Shown piece after piece: positions 54,703-64,000 of a stretch of DNA of 64,000 bases. The DNA comes from Phoma sp. XZ068 (taxonomy: Eukaryota; Ascomycota; Dothideomycetes; Pleosporales; Didymellaceae). Each line of letters starts with the position of its first letter. Position 1 is the first letter of the stretch. The stretch is from the NCBI GenBank assembly GCA_004835665.1, contig RBKR01000001.1:1488001-1552000 (forward strand). The letters run 5' to 3'. A model generated the notes under the pieces. That model worked only from the letters and a program-made list of their open reading frames with translations. It was not told where the DNA came from and made no database searches. Both the position numbers and the translations under genes were made by a program.

Positions 54703-55841
54703 CTAAAACAACAGGTCCGGATACTCGCCCAATGCGCCATTTTTGCCGCCGTCGAAGAAGCTGTGCATGCCATCCAAGCCGGCAAACATTTCCGCTATCT
54801 TCAGCCCTCTTTGCCTCTCTGCCTCGATGATGTCCCAGTTCCACTCTGTACCTTCGATAGGCTTTGGCAATACGCCATTTGCATGCCCATTCGCATTGCC
54901 ATTCGCATCGCCGGTCTCTTCGACACCATGCCAAACCCAACCCTCAGGCTTGGCAGGTATCATGTCCGCATCAATGAGCGCCTGCTCTGGCGGCACGGTG
55001 ATCCTCCCCTTCTTAATAACGTATTTTGCAATGCCCGTCGCATATACACTCTTCAGCAACTCCTCTTCACTCACGTCCTTCCCGGGTCTTTTGGTCTTCC
55101 TCCACGGCTGCAACGCCCAGCTCTCGGGCTTGCCCACGCCAGGCTTCACCAGATGGGTGATGAGGTAGAACCACTTCCTATCCCAGCACAGCAGCCTTGT
55201 CCACATTTCAAACTTCTTGTACGGCAGGATTTCTTTCTTGAAGTTACAGCATATCCCACCCAGCGCGATGAGGTGGCCCCCTCGCGTGCCCTCTGTGGCG
55301 CCAATTGCGCCGTTTAGCTGCGACTTTTTCGCGCCGGACAAGCGGCTGTGCTTCTTGATGCCATTGCGCATGATCGCGATGAAGAGGTTCGTGCGGCTGA
55401 TGTCCATGTCGGAGAAGTAGGTGCTGTTGGACTTATGCATGTTGTAGTCTGTTTCGAGGAGCGAGGTGTGTGATGTGGTTATGACGGGTTTGAAGAGCGC
55501 GTGCGGTGGGATCGGGGTCGGTTGGAGGTAGGTTTGGTAGATCATGGCGCGGAAGATGCGAATCTGAATGTTGTTAGACGATTGGTCTTGCGTGAGAAGT
55601 TTGAGTTGAGCTGGTGGATTGGTGCGTAATGATGAAGGAGTAAACCTACATGCCACACGAACGGGAGGCTCTTGAGGTTCACCAGCGCCAGCAGGATCGC
55701 AGCGATACGCCATGCTCCTCCTGGCGACCCATATCCTGTAGCCCTAACGAGTGCGAGGAGGATGTTCTTGCAATATGCGGGATTGGTCGCGATCGCAAGT
55801 ATCGAAGCGCCAGCAACAACGATGCTCAGTGCTTGTGCCAT
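54703..55841 (-). CDS. Thioesterase-like (4HBT-type) membrane-anchored protein
   Basis: Two exons, 55841-55650 and 55563-54703, 350 aa. The first exon supplies a hydrophobic anchor (residues 1-20, MAQALSIVVAGASILAIATN, and 48-60, AAILLALVNLKSL). The second carries the hotdog-fold core: TTSHTSLLETDYNMHKSNST, then MDISRTNLFIAIMRNG, ALGGICCNFKKEILPYKKFE and TRLLCWDRKWFYLITHL. The DYNMHKSNSTYFSDMD segment is typical of fungal THEM6-like thioesterase relatives. A short repeat ANGNANGHANG near residue 295 interrupts the C-terminal region. The substrate is unknown (probably an acyl-CoA or thioester). The ATG at 55841 was chosen; upstream ATGs lie before an in-frame hydrophobic but poorly conserved stretch. 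Confidence 0.8.
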
Positions 55842-56264
55842 GTTGACCAATCCGGGGTGGCCAGTGAGGTTGCAATATGTATAGAAACAAATAAAAGAAA
55901 CCACGTTGTTCTAAGGAGAGTCGCCAAGAAGGATGTAATGATATTAGGCATGGTCATACCACAATTGCGATCTCGTGAAGAGCCGAGGGACTTGCCTCTT
56001 TGAGACTAAACTGGATTTCTGCTGACGGGACACAGTGCCTCGCAAGCTTTGCTCCTTATGATGGCTTACCATGGTCTGATTAGTAGTGTAAGATTAATGT
56101 CAGATTGGAACACATATAAGCTGACTGAAAATCGGTAAGTGGGTGCCGATGCCTTCTCATAATCAAAAAGCCGATGTTGTCATGACGGACACTCCAACGT
56201 CGCTTTGCAATGGATTCTGGGTATCAATCACACTATGCTGCCAATGACCGGCCTAGACCAAATT
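55842..56264. other. Intergenic
   Basis: 423 bp between two minus-strand genes: promoter of the thioesterase-like gene and 3' UTR of the eIF2D gene. No further structure. Confidence 0.4.
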
Positions 56265-58355
56265 TTACTTCTTCTTGCCCTTCGTCTTGTCGACAACCTC
56301 CACCCAGTTTTTGTTGACTCCTCGCTTTTCCAACGCCTTCAAGATGGCATCCTTTTGTGGTCCTTGAACCAGAACCTCCATCACTGGAGCCTTCGGGCTT
56401 GAGCCTTGCAGCTTGTCGACGCTAGTACTGCCAGCACAAGTCTTCCTTAGCTCGTCGGCAAGCGGTTGTGGCGCAATGTAAAACGGCTCCAATCCGTGCA
56501 CTTTGGTCACCGTCTTGTTGCCGCTTCGAGTCTCGAGAGTGATTTGGATCTTGGGTGGTGCACCAGCTTTAGGCTTCGTGTCGACAACATCCGCATCGTT
56601 GCGAATGACTGCATGGAAGGGTGCAGCAGCCGCGACCATTCTTTCTGCGAGTGCATCTCGAGCGATAGTGCCTGTGGATAGCGCAGCGTTGTCTGCCGCT
56701 GAAGAGCCTAGCAGTGCGTCGGCAAGCTGTGGGTTGATTTTGATGAGTCGCTTGTTGGAGGGATGCACAAGATTCTCCGACTCAATGTATGCAATAAGAT
56801 ACTGCTTCAGCTCGTGGGGGGTGTACAAACCGCGAGGGTCGGCTTTAGATGCGTGGAAGATAGGTGCTAACTTCTCCTTTGGTCGCAGAAGCGAGACGAG
56901 CTTCAATTTTTGGCCTACGGAGGACTCTGCAGACAAAGGTGCGGCTGGCTTTCCATTAGCGCTCGCTCCAGTAGGTGCGTCCCTCTTCGGTAACCGGTAG
57001 GGCACGAACGCCTCGATCTGGCGGTCCTTGAAGTCGATGTCCATTACAACAACCTCATTGCCGGCTTTGTCTTTGCTTTTGAGGATCTGCTGCTTGTCCA
57101 GGTACTTGATGAACTTCTTGATATTTTTCCAGCTCGACTTCTTAATCTGCAACGATGCAGTTCGAGCGGGAGTGTAGGTGGGGAGGAAGGGCTGCACGAG
57201 CAGAGCCATAACAGCAGACTGAGAAAGTGGAAAGTCGAGGCCGAAGTTTGGTTGACTTCTGTTCTGGTCCATGTGATGCCGTACGCCATATAAGAACGCG
57301 TCTTTGAAGGCATCATCGATTTCTAACAGGATTAGTATGTATCGAGATACCCTGCGCACAGTACACTCACCCTTCGTGGTCAATTCGTTATCTTCGATGA
57401 CATCGACGAAATCCTTGTTGCTCGGTGCGGCCTCACCCTCTACTCCTTGTGCCTGTTCAGCTGGGGATCGCTCGGTAGGGTTAGCAGCAAGCGAGACACC
57501 GCCTTCGTTGTCATTGATATCTACAGCTGCTGTGCGCTCAACAAGACCTGTATCCTCCTCTTCCTGCTCATCCCAGGCTTCGATTAGAGCGGGCGGATCA
57601 CGGCCTGGTTTGTTACCAGTGCTCCACGACCACAGCTCGTCTCCTGCCCAGTGGAACGTTTCCACAGCATGCCCTTTCATTCCTTGTGTGCTCCCAAGTG
57701 AGCTTACATCGATCACACAGGTGCCTACAGCCATAGGTACAGTTGGTGCTTCAAGACTAGCAATGGCAACAATGGCGCCCTTGGTGGCTTTACTGGGGAA
57801 CGGCGGGCCTCGTTGCAGACCAGGGGTCATAAGGTCTGCGCCGCCCTGGAGCTTCTCGACGACATAGAGTGGCGTGTAGAGGAGCGGTACGATTTTGGGG
57901 TTGTGCCAGAGGGTGTATACTGTCACCTGTTAACAGACAAGAAACAGCGTGGACATGGCGGAGCTTGTGCGGACCTGTAGGGTACATTTGCTCCCCAACC
58001 TTGACCCATAGTATTCTCTGCTCGCCTCCTGTTCCTTCATGGCTGCCGACATACACTGTGCCCGATACCTGCTTAAGGTCTGGCCCTGCTGTTGTCGTGA
58101 ATCGTGCCGATAGTGCGTTCTCGGGGAGGATTGCCTTCCGTAGAGCTGTCAGGCCAGCTGTCGAAGCTGTCTTGTCATCTGGGTCCGCATTTGGGTCTAC
58201 AGGGACTTGGATACCAAAGTCGGCGATAATCTGGTCTGCGGTCCTGCGACGGTCGCTTGACTTGAGCGGCGACAGTGGCTTAATCTGCGTCTCGTAAGCA
58301 CGTGGACGAGCTGGGTGCCGACAACTGTACACACATTTGGCTTTTTCTTGAACAT
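56265..58355 (-). CDS. TMA64: Translation factor eIF2D / Tma64 (PUA, SWIB/MDM2, SUI1)
   Basis: Four exons: 58355-58335, 58284-57975, 57919-57371, 57322-56265; 645 aa. eIF2D recycles 40S subunits after termination and can deliver initiator tRNA without GTP. Exon 1 is 21 bp (MFKKKPN), followed by IKPLSPLKSSDRRRTADQII, a typical start. Exons 2-3 hold the N-terminal domain and the PUA domain (VYVGSHEGTGGEQRILWVKV, VYTLWHNPKIVPLLYTPLYV). A SWIB/MDM2-like domain sits at about 420-490 (GLYTPHELKQYLIAYIESENL) and a SUI1 domain at the C-terminus (KIQITLETRSGNKTVTKVHG). Intron 3 (57370-57323) is 48 bp, in frame and stop-free, but has perfect signals (gtgagt, tactaat, ttag), so I remove it. Confidence 0.93.
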
Positions 58356-60168
58356 GATGCCCGCAGCGAGGGTAGCAGGATGGGGTTGTGTTCTTCGAGA
58401 CTCAGCGGTGTTGATGCCCCGCCCATTATTTGCAGCCACGCGCGGGGCTTATGACGTGGGGCAGGCGCGTCGAAATCGCGCTAGCCTGCAGGTACCCTTC
58501 ACGATCATGAATGAGTCGAAGTCACTCATGCTGCAGCCTGGAAGCATGCACTGCAGTAATTGCTTGGGCAGGGCAAGATGTCTTGCGTGGGCCACTGTGC
58601 AGTTTTCAGCCTGGTGACATCCCTGACCCAAGTCATGGAGTGCAACCTAGTCTGGACAATACCTTTGTGAAGACAAATGACCTCCACCCTCTGCTCCTAG
58701 CTCGACACTTGCGCACCGAGGAAGCATGTGCCGAAAACATGTCTTATTGGCACTAAACCAAGCGGATCTCGAGTACCCCCCTGGCACCTTCTGAGGACGC
58801 GGTTCACAACAGCCGAGCTGCAAGTGAAGCCAATTAGGTACTGCACCGTCCTGTTGACGAACAAAATAAAGAGCCTGCTCCCCAACGAAGCTCTGCCCAA
58901 ACTTGCAAGGTATTTGCTAGCTAACCGGAGGAGATTTGCTGCAGGAAAGCTTGAATCGTCAAGATAATGTGTCACCCTGGGTATTGAGTTTGAACCTTGG
59001 AGTGATATTATGGTGCAGGGCGTTGAACTTTCCAGCACTATCCGACCCAGAGACCAGGATCTTAGAGCCTCACGCGCACAGACTGCCGTGCGGTAGCTTC
59101 AACTTTGGTCAAAGAATGGGTACAGCTAGGGTTCCTTTGTCCGCGTTATTCTTGTGTTTAGATTTTGTCCAGGCCCGCTAGAATGTGGTACAGGGCGCCC
59201 TGCACAACACATTGCCAGGGAGAACGTTCAGCAGCGTCGCACTGAAAGATCCAAGGTGTGGTGGCTTCCACCACCCTGGCTCCTCGGTCCGAGTTCATCT
59301 ATTGAAGCTCAAAGCCAACAAAATCCGTGAAATGGAGCCAATCCAGCACATCCCCCGGATTCCAGCTCGGTGGCCAGGCCGCTCCGGCTGCCGCAACCTG
59401 GGGCTGCGGTCTTCCTTCGGCTTGGTTTCATGTCATGCAGCCCACCCGGAGAGCGCGCCGCGCCAACCGTTTTCTGGTCGATCAGCCCATGCCTCGGTTT
59501 GGTTCCTCGATCATCAGCCACCAGCTATCTAGGAACGAGCACTGCACCAGTGTGTCCTCACACATGGTCGTGTTCGTTGAACGCGATGGCATGCACAACA
59601 CGATGAGGCCCTCTGCACGACTGCAACAAGCAGTTTCCGTCCACGCAGCGCTCGATGCATCGTCAGCGTGCAAACCACGCCCTTGCGGAGCGAATCGAAG
59701 CATGACAAACGCCTCTCGTGCGCGGCAAATCACTGCAAGCCTTTGCGCAGTCTGGATCCTGCTTTGCCGAATATGAGCGAATCCTGATCAACTTGCGTGT
59801 CAAGCCCCGTCTGCCGTTGAGTCCGTGGCGGGCAACCCAACTCTTTTCGATGACGCTATCGCTCTTTCCAGCAAAGTGTCATCACTCACCAGGTCCGCGC
59901 GTGAAGCCTCTGCCCACGTCCTCCACATCGGTCCTGGCATTGCGGAGAAATGGCGGAGGGCCACGAGAACGCCCGCGACGCTTGTTCGCTCTCTCTCTCT
60001 CTCTTACCTCCCGCTCTCCCCCATCGGCCTCCCCTTCCTTCCTAGCTTCTCTCATCTGTCATGGTGAGACTGTTGAGGGCTCACATCGACCGAGTTTGCG
60101 AGTGAATCGCTCGTATCGCCTCTCGGCACCTCACGCATCAACTGGAACCTCAAAATTTTGCTTTCGCC
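58356..60168. other. Long intergenic region
   Basis: 1.8 kb between the divergent starts of eIF2D and the membrane-protein gene. Scattered open frames have no family text. A (CT)8 microsatellite lies near the right end. This is the largest stretch to the right of 24 kb without a supportable gene. Confidence 0.45.
59989..60004. repeat. (CT)8 microsatellite
   Basis: Eight CT units in a pyrimidine-rich stretch about 165-180 bp upstream of the ATG at 60169. CT-rich tracts are common in fungal core promoters just before transcription start sites. Confidence 0.85.
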
Positions 60169-61533
60169 ATGAGCCCTATTCTGGATCTTACGAAACGTTG
60201 GGTTCATGGGGAAGTTGTCCCCAAACCCACGAACCCCGGCGAATTGGTCCTCGAAGCTTGGGCAATGGGCTACCTCGTGGGTTCGCTCATCATTATGGGC
60301 TTCATCACTCTTGCAAATATGCGAAGAGGCGTATTGCTACACAAAGTGAGCACTCCAGATCCCGTTGTTGGTAACCGATTCTGACTTGAGATTTAGTTAA
60401 TTTTACTTGAAGTGGGTCTCCAAGTTGTCATGCGCAATGCCACCAGCTAACAGCATTCACAGCTCATCATGGGCCTTTGGCAAGGCTTCTACCTCTTCTT
60501 CAACAGCCCTGCACATGCATGGTGGTTGTCTGTATCGGCGATCTTTCTGAACGCGTCATGGTCACTCCATAACGTCATCGCCTGGATGAAGATCAGACCA
60601 TTTCTTTCGAAACCAGTCAGCTACCTTTTCATCGGGACCATCATCCTGGTACAGCCCTACTGGATAGTTGAGATCTATGCCAACTTCGCTTACTTCCATG
60701 GAGTCAACACCATCTTTTTGAGAACAAGACCTTGGGAAGCACTTTGTCGGGACCCTTGGTGGATCATCACCACCGTTTACTTGTTCTGGATCATCAAGAC
60801 GCAGTACGAAATGGGCTTGAAGGAGATTCTTCGCATCTCACCACGATTTGCTATCATGCTGCTAGCCATGTTAATGTCCATGGTTTTTATACTCCTCGAC
60901 ATCCTTTGCGTCACCGGCGCCATTCGATTTTCCGGACTGGCAACCGGCATAAACCCTTTCTGGAAGCTTGCATTCGTCTTCAAGTGCTTGACGGACTCGG
61001 TAGTGCTGGATGACTTTAAGATGGCCCTGGATCGTTTACGAGCGTTCAAGATTAGTCGGTTAGGCAGCTTCTCCGGCGATATGAGTGACAGCCGCAATAG
61101 AAACAACGGAGAGCTTACAGCTACATGGGAAGCAATGGAAAGAGAAGCGAACACACTCCAACAAGTCCGGAGCCCTGACGGCGATTATATCCACTCTAGC
61201 AACTACCCTTTCAAGCCTAAGAGGCACCGCAAACCAAAGGACTCGATTTTCTCCAACGATCACATTGATCAAAATGCCAGCCTGGCGCCAGAAGATATTG
61301 TGCCTAGTGCATTAGACGACACACCAATGCGAACATTGGAGCTTGCACATACCGACAATAGGAAGCCTCAGCACCACTTCATGGATGACCTAGACAGTCG
61401 AACGCGTGGCATGACTGCAGAAGCGGATTACGCCGCGGCATTGCGAGACGTTCAGCGCAACAGCAGGACTTCGGTGCCCTCCAGCAGCAACTCCTCTGGA
61501 CGAGTTGTACCGATTGTACCAAAACAAAGCTGA
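60169..61533 (+). CDS. Multi-pass membrane protein of unknown function
   Basis: Two exons, 60169-60345 and 60463-61533, 415 aa. About seven hydrophobic segments lie between residues 30 and 235: AWAMGYLVGSLIIMGFITL, LWQGFYLFFNS, AWWLSVSAIFLNASW, YLFIGTIILVQPYWIVEIYA, WWIITTVYLFWIIK, FAIMLLAMLMSMVFILLDI and a Phe-rich segment (PFWKLAFVFKCLTDSVVLDD). A 180-residue cytosolic tail follows, Ser/Arg/Asp-rich. The start MSPILDLTKRWVHGEVVPKP has a good context (tcgccATGAG). The topology recalls fungal pheromone-receptor-like or RTA1-like seven-helix proteins, but I see no decisive motif of either, so no function is given. Confidence 0.8.
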
Positions 61534-62251
61534 GAGGCGTTTTCACGAGTGACGATTTAGCGATTGCATGGTTGGCGTTCTGATCACAAAACCGACTTTA
61601 GGTTCGCCTTAGCTCTATATACCCTTACAGTGCTGCTCAACTCCTATGGCGCACAGTACTAGCATCTTTGTATTTATAGTAATTTCACCAAGCCAGAGGC
61701 ATCTACGTTTCCTTGGCACCCTCCACCCACATCCGCTACCGGTTTCCACAAAATATTCGTCATCGTTCGGAGCGCCTCACGAAAATGTTCTCCTGCATTG
61801 ACTATGGCTTCAAAAAACGCGGCGTGGCTTCATGAAACGCCTGCACCCATGCGTCGATCGATCCTCGCCCCAGTTGTTCTCATCATCTTGAAACAAAATG
61901 TTCACTTGTCGCTATTGAAGTGGTGATCGGAATCAAATCGTTCGGCTCACATTTCCAAGGCGTACTGACATGCTTGTAGCGCGTTTCGAACTACGCATGA
62001 CACTTATCTGACAGGAAACATGCCAAGAGGCAACGCGTCACAAACAATAAGGGCAAACGTCTGCGATAACAGAATACGGTAGTGTTGCCGTTAGGGAGTG
62101 GGGGGAATGTTTTACAGGTATATATGCTCGCGCCGTTGAAGCTTGGTAGAGACATCCAGCTCTTGGTTTTCACTTCATCACGTTCGTTTCGTACCCTTTA
62201 CCTGCGGGTCAGTCACTCTTTTCCAGTCCGTTTTTCGACCAAACAGTCATC
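61534..62251. promoter_or_regulatory. Upstream region of the pectin lyase gene
   Basis: 718 bp. It holds the 3' UTR of the membrane-protein gene and the pectin lyase promoter. A TATA-like tatatat (62119-62125) lies 127 bp upstream of the lyase ATG, preceded by a run of G (aggggaatg-type) at about 62098-62108. Confidence 0.5.
62119..62125 (+). promoter_or_regulatory. TATA-box candidate of the pectin lyase gene
   Basis: tatatat at 127-133 bp before the start codon, a usual distance for an inducible secreted-enzyme gene with a short leader. The assignment is by position and sequence only. Confidence 0.4.
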
Positions 62252-63439
62252 ATGCTTTCGAAGTCTCTCATCCTTTCGCTGTTCGCCTCCAGTGTAGCAG
62301 CTGCAGGCGTTACTGGCACCCCTTTCGGCTTCGCGGCAGCAACCACTGGTGGTGGTGATGCTGAACCCGTATACCCTACCACTACTGAGGAGCTCACCAG
62401 CTACCTTACCGACGACGAAGCGCGCGTCATCATTTTGAACCAGGAGTTCAACTTCATCGGCACCGAAGGCGAGACGACCGAGGACGGCTGCCGCCCTGAC
62501 TCTAACAGCTGCCCTGGCGATGGTGGTCAGGATGCCATCAACGGCGCAAACTGGGTAAGCACTGTCCCCTGCAGGTTCATGCAGCAAACTACTAACCTCT
62601 CATAGTGCTCTAACTCTGACTACCCCACTGTCTCTGTAACCTACGACAAGGCAGCCATCACCCCGATCAACGTCAAATCCAACAAGTCAATCGTTGGAGA
62701 AGGTACTAAGGGCGTAATCCGCGGCAAAGGCCTGCGCTTCGCCGGATCCGAAAACATCATTGTCCAAAACATCCACATCACCGAGCTCAACCCTCAGTAT
62801 ATCTGGGGCGGCGACGCGATTACCCTTGCCGGTACCGACCTAATTTGGATCGACCACGTTAAGACCTCGCTCATCGGCCGCCAGCACATCGTCGCAGGCT
62901 ACGACCCCAGCAAGCGCGTCACCATCTCCAACACTGAGATTGATGGCAACACCAGCTGGTCTGCCAGCTGTGACAACCACCACTACTGGGCTCTCCTCCT
63001 CATTGGATCAGATGATACGATCACATTCCAGGGCAACTACATCCACCACACCTCCGGTCGCAGCCCGAAGGTTGGCGGCACAGACAAGGGTACCATGCTC
63101 CATGCTGTGAACAACTACTTTTACGACAACACAGGCCACGCATTCTCCATCGCAGCTGAGGAGAACGGTCGCGTGCTTGCTGAGGGCAACGTTTTCGAGT
63201 CTGTCAAGAAGCCTATTGAGGATGGTGTTGAGCATATGTATGCGGTTACCGACAATGGCGCGGCATGCAGCAGCCCGCTTGGAAGGACTTGCCAGGCCAA
63301 CCAGCTCACCAGCAGTGGCGATTTGAGTGGTACTGCCACTGACTTTTTGAGCACTTTTGCGGATGAGGGTGTTGAGCCGGCTGCTGCGAGTAAGGTTGCT
63401 GCGAGCGTCAAGAGCAACGCTGGTGTTGGAAAGTTGTAG
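62252..63439 (+). CDS. Secreted pectin lyase (polysaccharide lyase family 1)
   Basis: Two exons, 62252-62554 and 62606-63439, 378 aa. Cleaves methyl-esterified pectin by beta-elimination outside the cell. Signal peptide MLSKSLILSLFASSVAAA, then GVTGTPFGFAAATTGGGDA, which is the pectin lyase N-terminal signature. Family blocks: DDEARVIILNQEFNFIGTEG, VKSNKSIVGEGTKGVIRGKG, the substrate-site Asp171 in WGGDAITLAG, WIDHVK (182-187), GSDDTITFQGNYIHHTSGRS with catalytic Arg253, and GHAFSIAAEENGRVLAEGNV. The text is that of pectin lyases rather than calcium-dependent pectate lyases. The length matches fungal PelA-type enzymes (about 380 aa). Carbon- or host-induced expression is expected from the family. 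Confidence 0.95.
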
Positions 63440-64000
63440 GGCCTTTGTAGAAATGTCCAGTTAGCCTGAAACAAGGTTCTTGGATGTCGAGATTTGCGCC
63501 ACAAAGTGAGGTACAAATAATATAATAAGCCAATAAGCTCTTCGTCACATAACACACTTTCTATCATGCAATTTACCCGCAAACTCTGGATCCTAGACGA
63601 AGCACTCTTAATCATAGTGGACTTGCTGCCCACCTGCTTAGTTTGGCTCCGAGTACCGTCACCGGTACTTGAATATAGACTCATTGAAGTCGAAAATGAA
63701 AAACGGAATTGAAACTGAGTGGCATTGTAGGCCCTTTGGCCGGAACTGCTGAAACTTGCTGAGCTTTTCTGACCATCGAATGATGTGTGGAAGGAATTGT
63801 GGGATCAAGCCATCGTACGTTTCCAAATTTGTCAAGACTTGCGCGCGTATATTATTGTTGATCACGCTGTGTCGCACGCGGTGAACTTTTTTTACTTATG
63901 GATGGTGATCATTTAAGAGGTACTCCTGTAACACCCATGGCGAGCGCGGTTGTTTGCAAGGCCGATATGGAAGGTCTTGACTGTCTCCTCAAAAGTTGTT
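63440..64000. other. Intergenic, right edge
   Basis: 561 bp after the pectin lyase stop. It begins with AT-rich 3' UTR sequence (aataatataataagccaataag near 63516-63537). No gene is supported up to the window end. Confidence 0.4.

Noticed and set aside
59327..59776. 149-codon frame upstream of the membrane-protein gene
   Set aside because: Overlaps other frames of similar length, has no family resemblance and has poor composition.

Overview
The window is nuclear DNA of a filamentous ascomycete. Nearly every gene needs short introns (47-110 bp, GT-AG) to give a full product. The gene content is fungal: Zn2Cys6 regulators, a GAF hybrid histidine kinase, DUF2011, DUF2985 and UstYa/DUF3328 proteins, and a fungal pectin lyase. 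I infer Dothideomycetes, probably Pleosporales; this is a family-level impression, not a computed placement. Exon borders were set by hand from splice signals, reading frame and family conservation. I recognise 29 protein-coding loci (one of them a transposase and one probably a pseudogene) and no tRNA, rRNA or CRISPR.

Layout. 0.7-5.1 kb: a ZIP zinc importer and a CDF metal exporter, divergent. 5.5-12 kb: two unknown, possibly related genes, a DUF4267 membrane protein, an unknown gene and a DUF2011 protein. 12.6-16.4 kb: a complete hybrid histidine kinase. 17-21.3 kb: a KDM4-type JmjC histone demethylase. 23.2-28.5 kb: an RGG-tailed YAG7-like protein and a large Zn2Cys6 regulator. 29.6-32 kb: a small secreted protein with tyrosine at every third residue, divergent from a UstYa/DUF3328 oxidase homologue; this is the candidate unusual system. 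32.2-37.7 kb: Sen15, a Ser/Pro-rich surface protein, a DUF2985 protein and a Q/P-rich glycine-zipper protein. 38.3-43.7 kb: O-acetylhomoserine sulfhydrylase, a nitrilase and homoserine O-acetyltransferase. 44.6-52.5 kb: two head-to-head Zn2Cys6 regulators split by an intact pogo/Fot1-type transposon; one regulator has lost half its zinc cluster. 53.7-63.4 kb: a secreted protein, a thioesterase-like protein, eIF2D/Tma64, an unknown membrane protein and a pectin lyase.

How the genes work together. The two methionine enzymes are consecutive steps (homoserine to O-acetylhomoserine to homocysteine). The ZIP/CDF pair makes opposite metal-flux functions from one intergenic region. The secreted tyrosine-repeat protein and the UstYa homologue have the precursor-plus-oxidase form of fungal dikaritin-type RiPP loci, although no other tailoring genes are visible. 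The pectin lyase and several secreted proteins fit a plant-associated or saprotrophic life.
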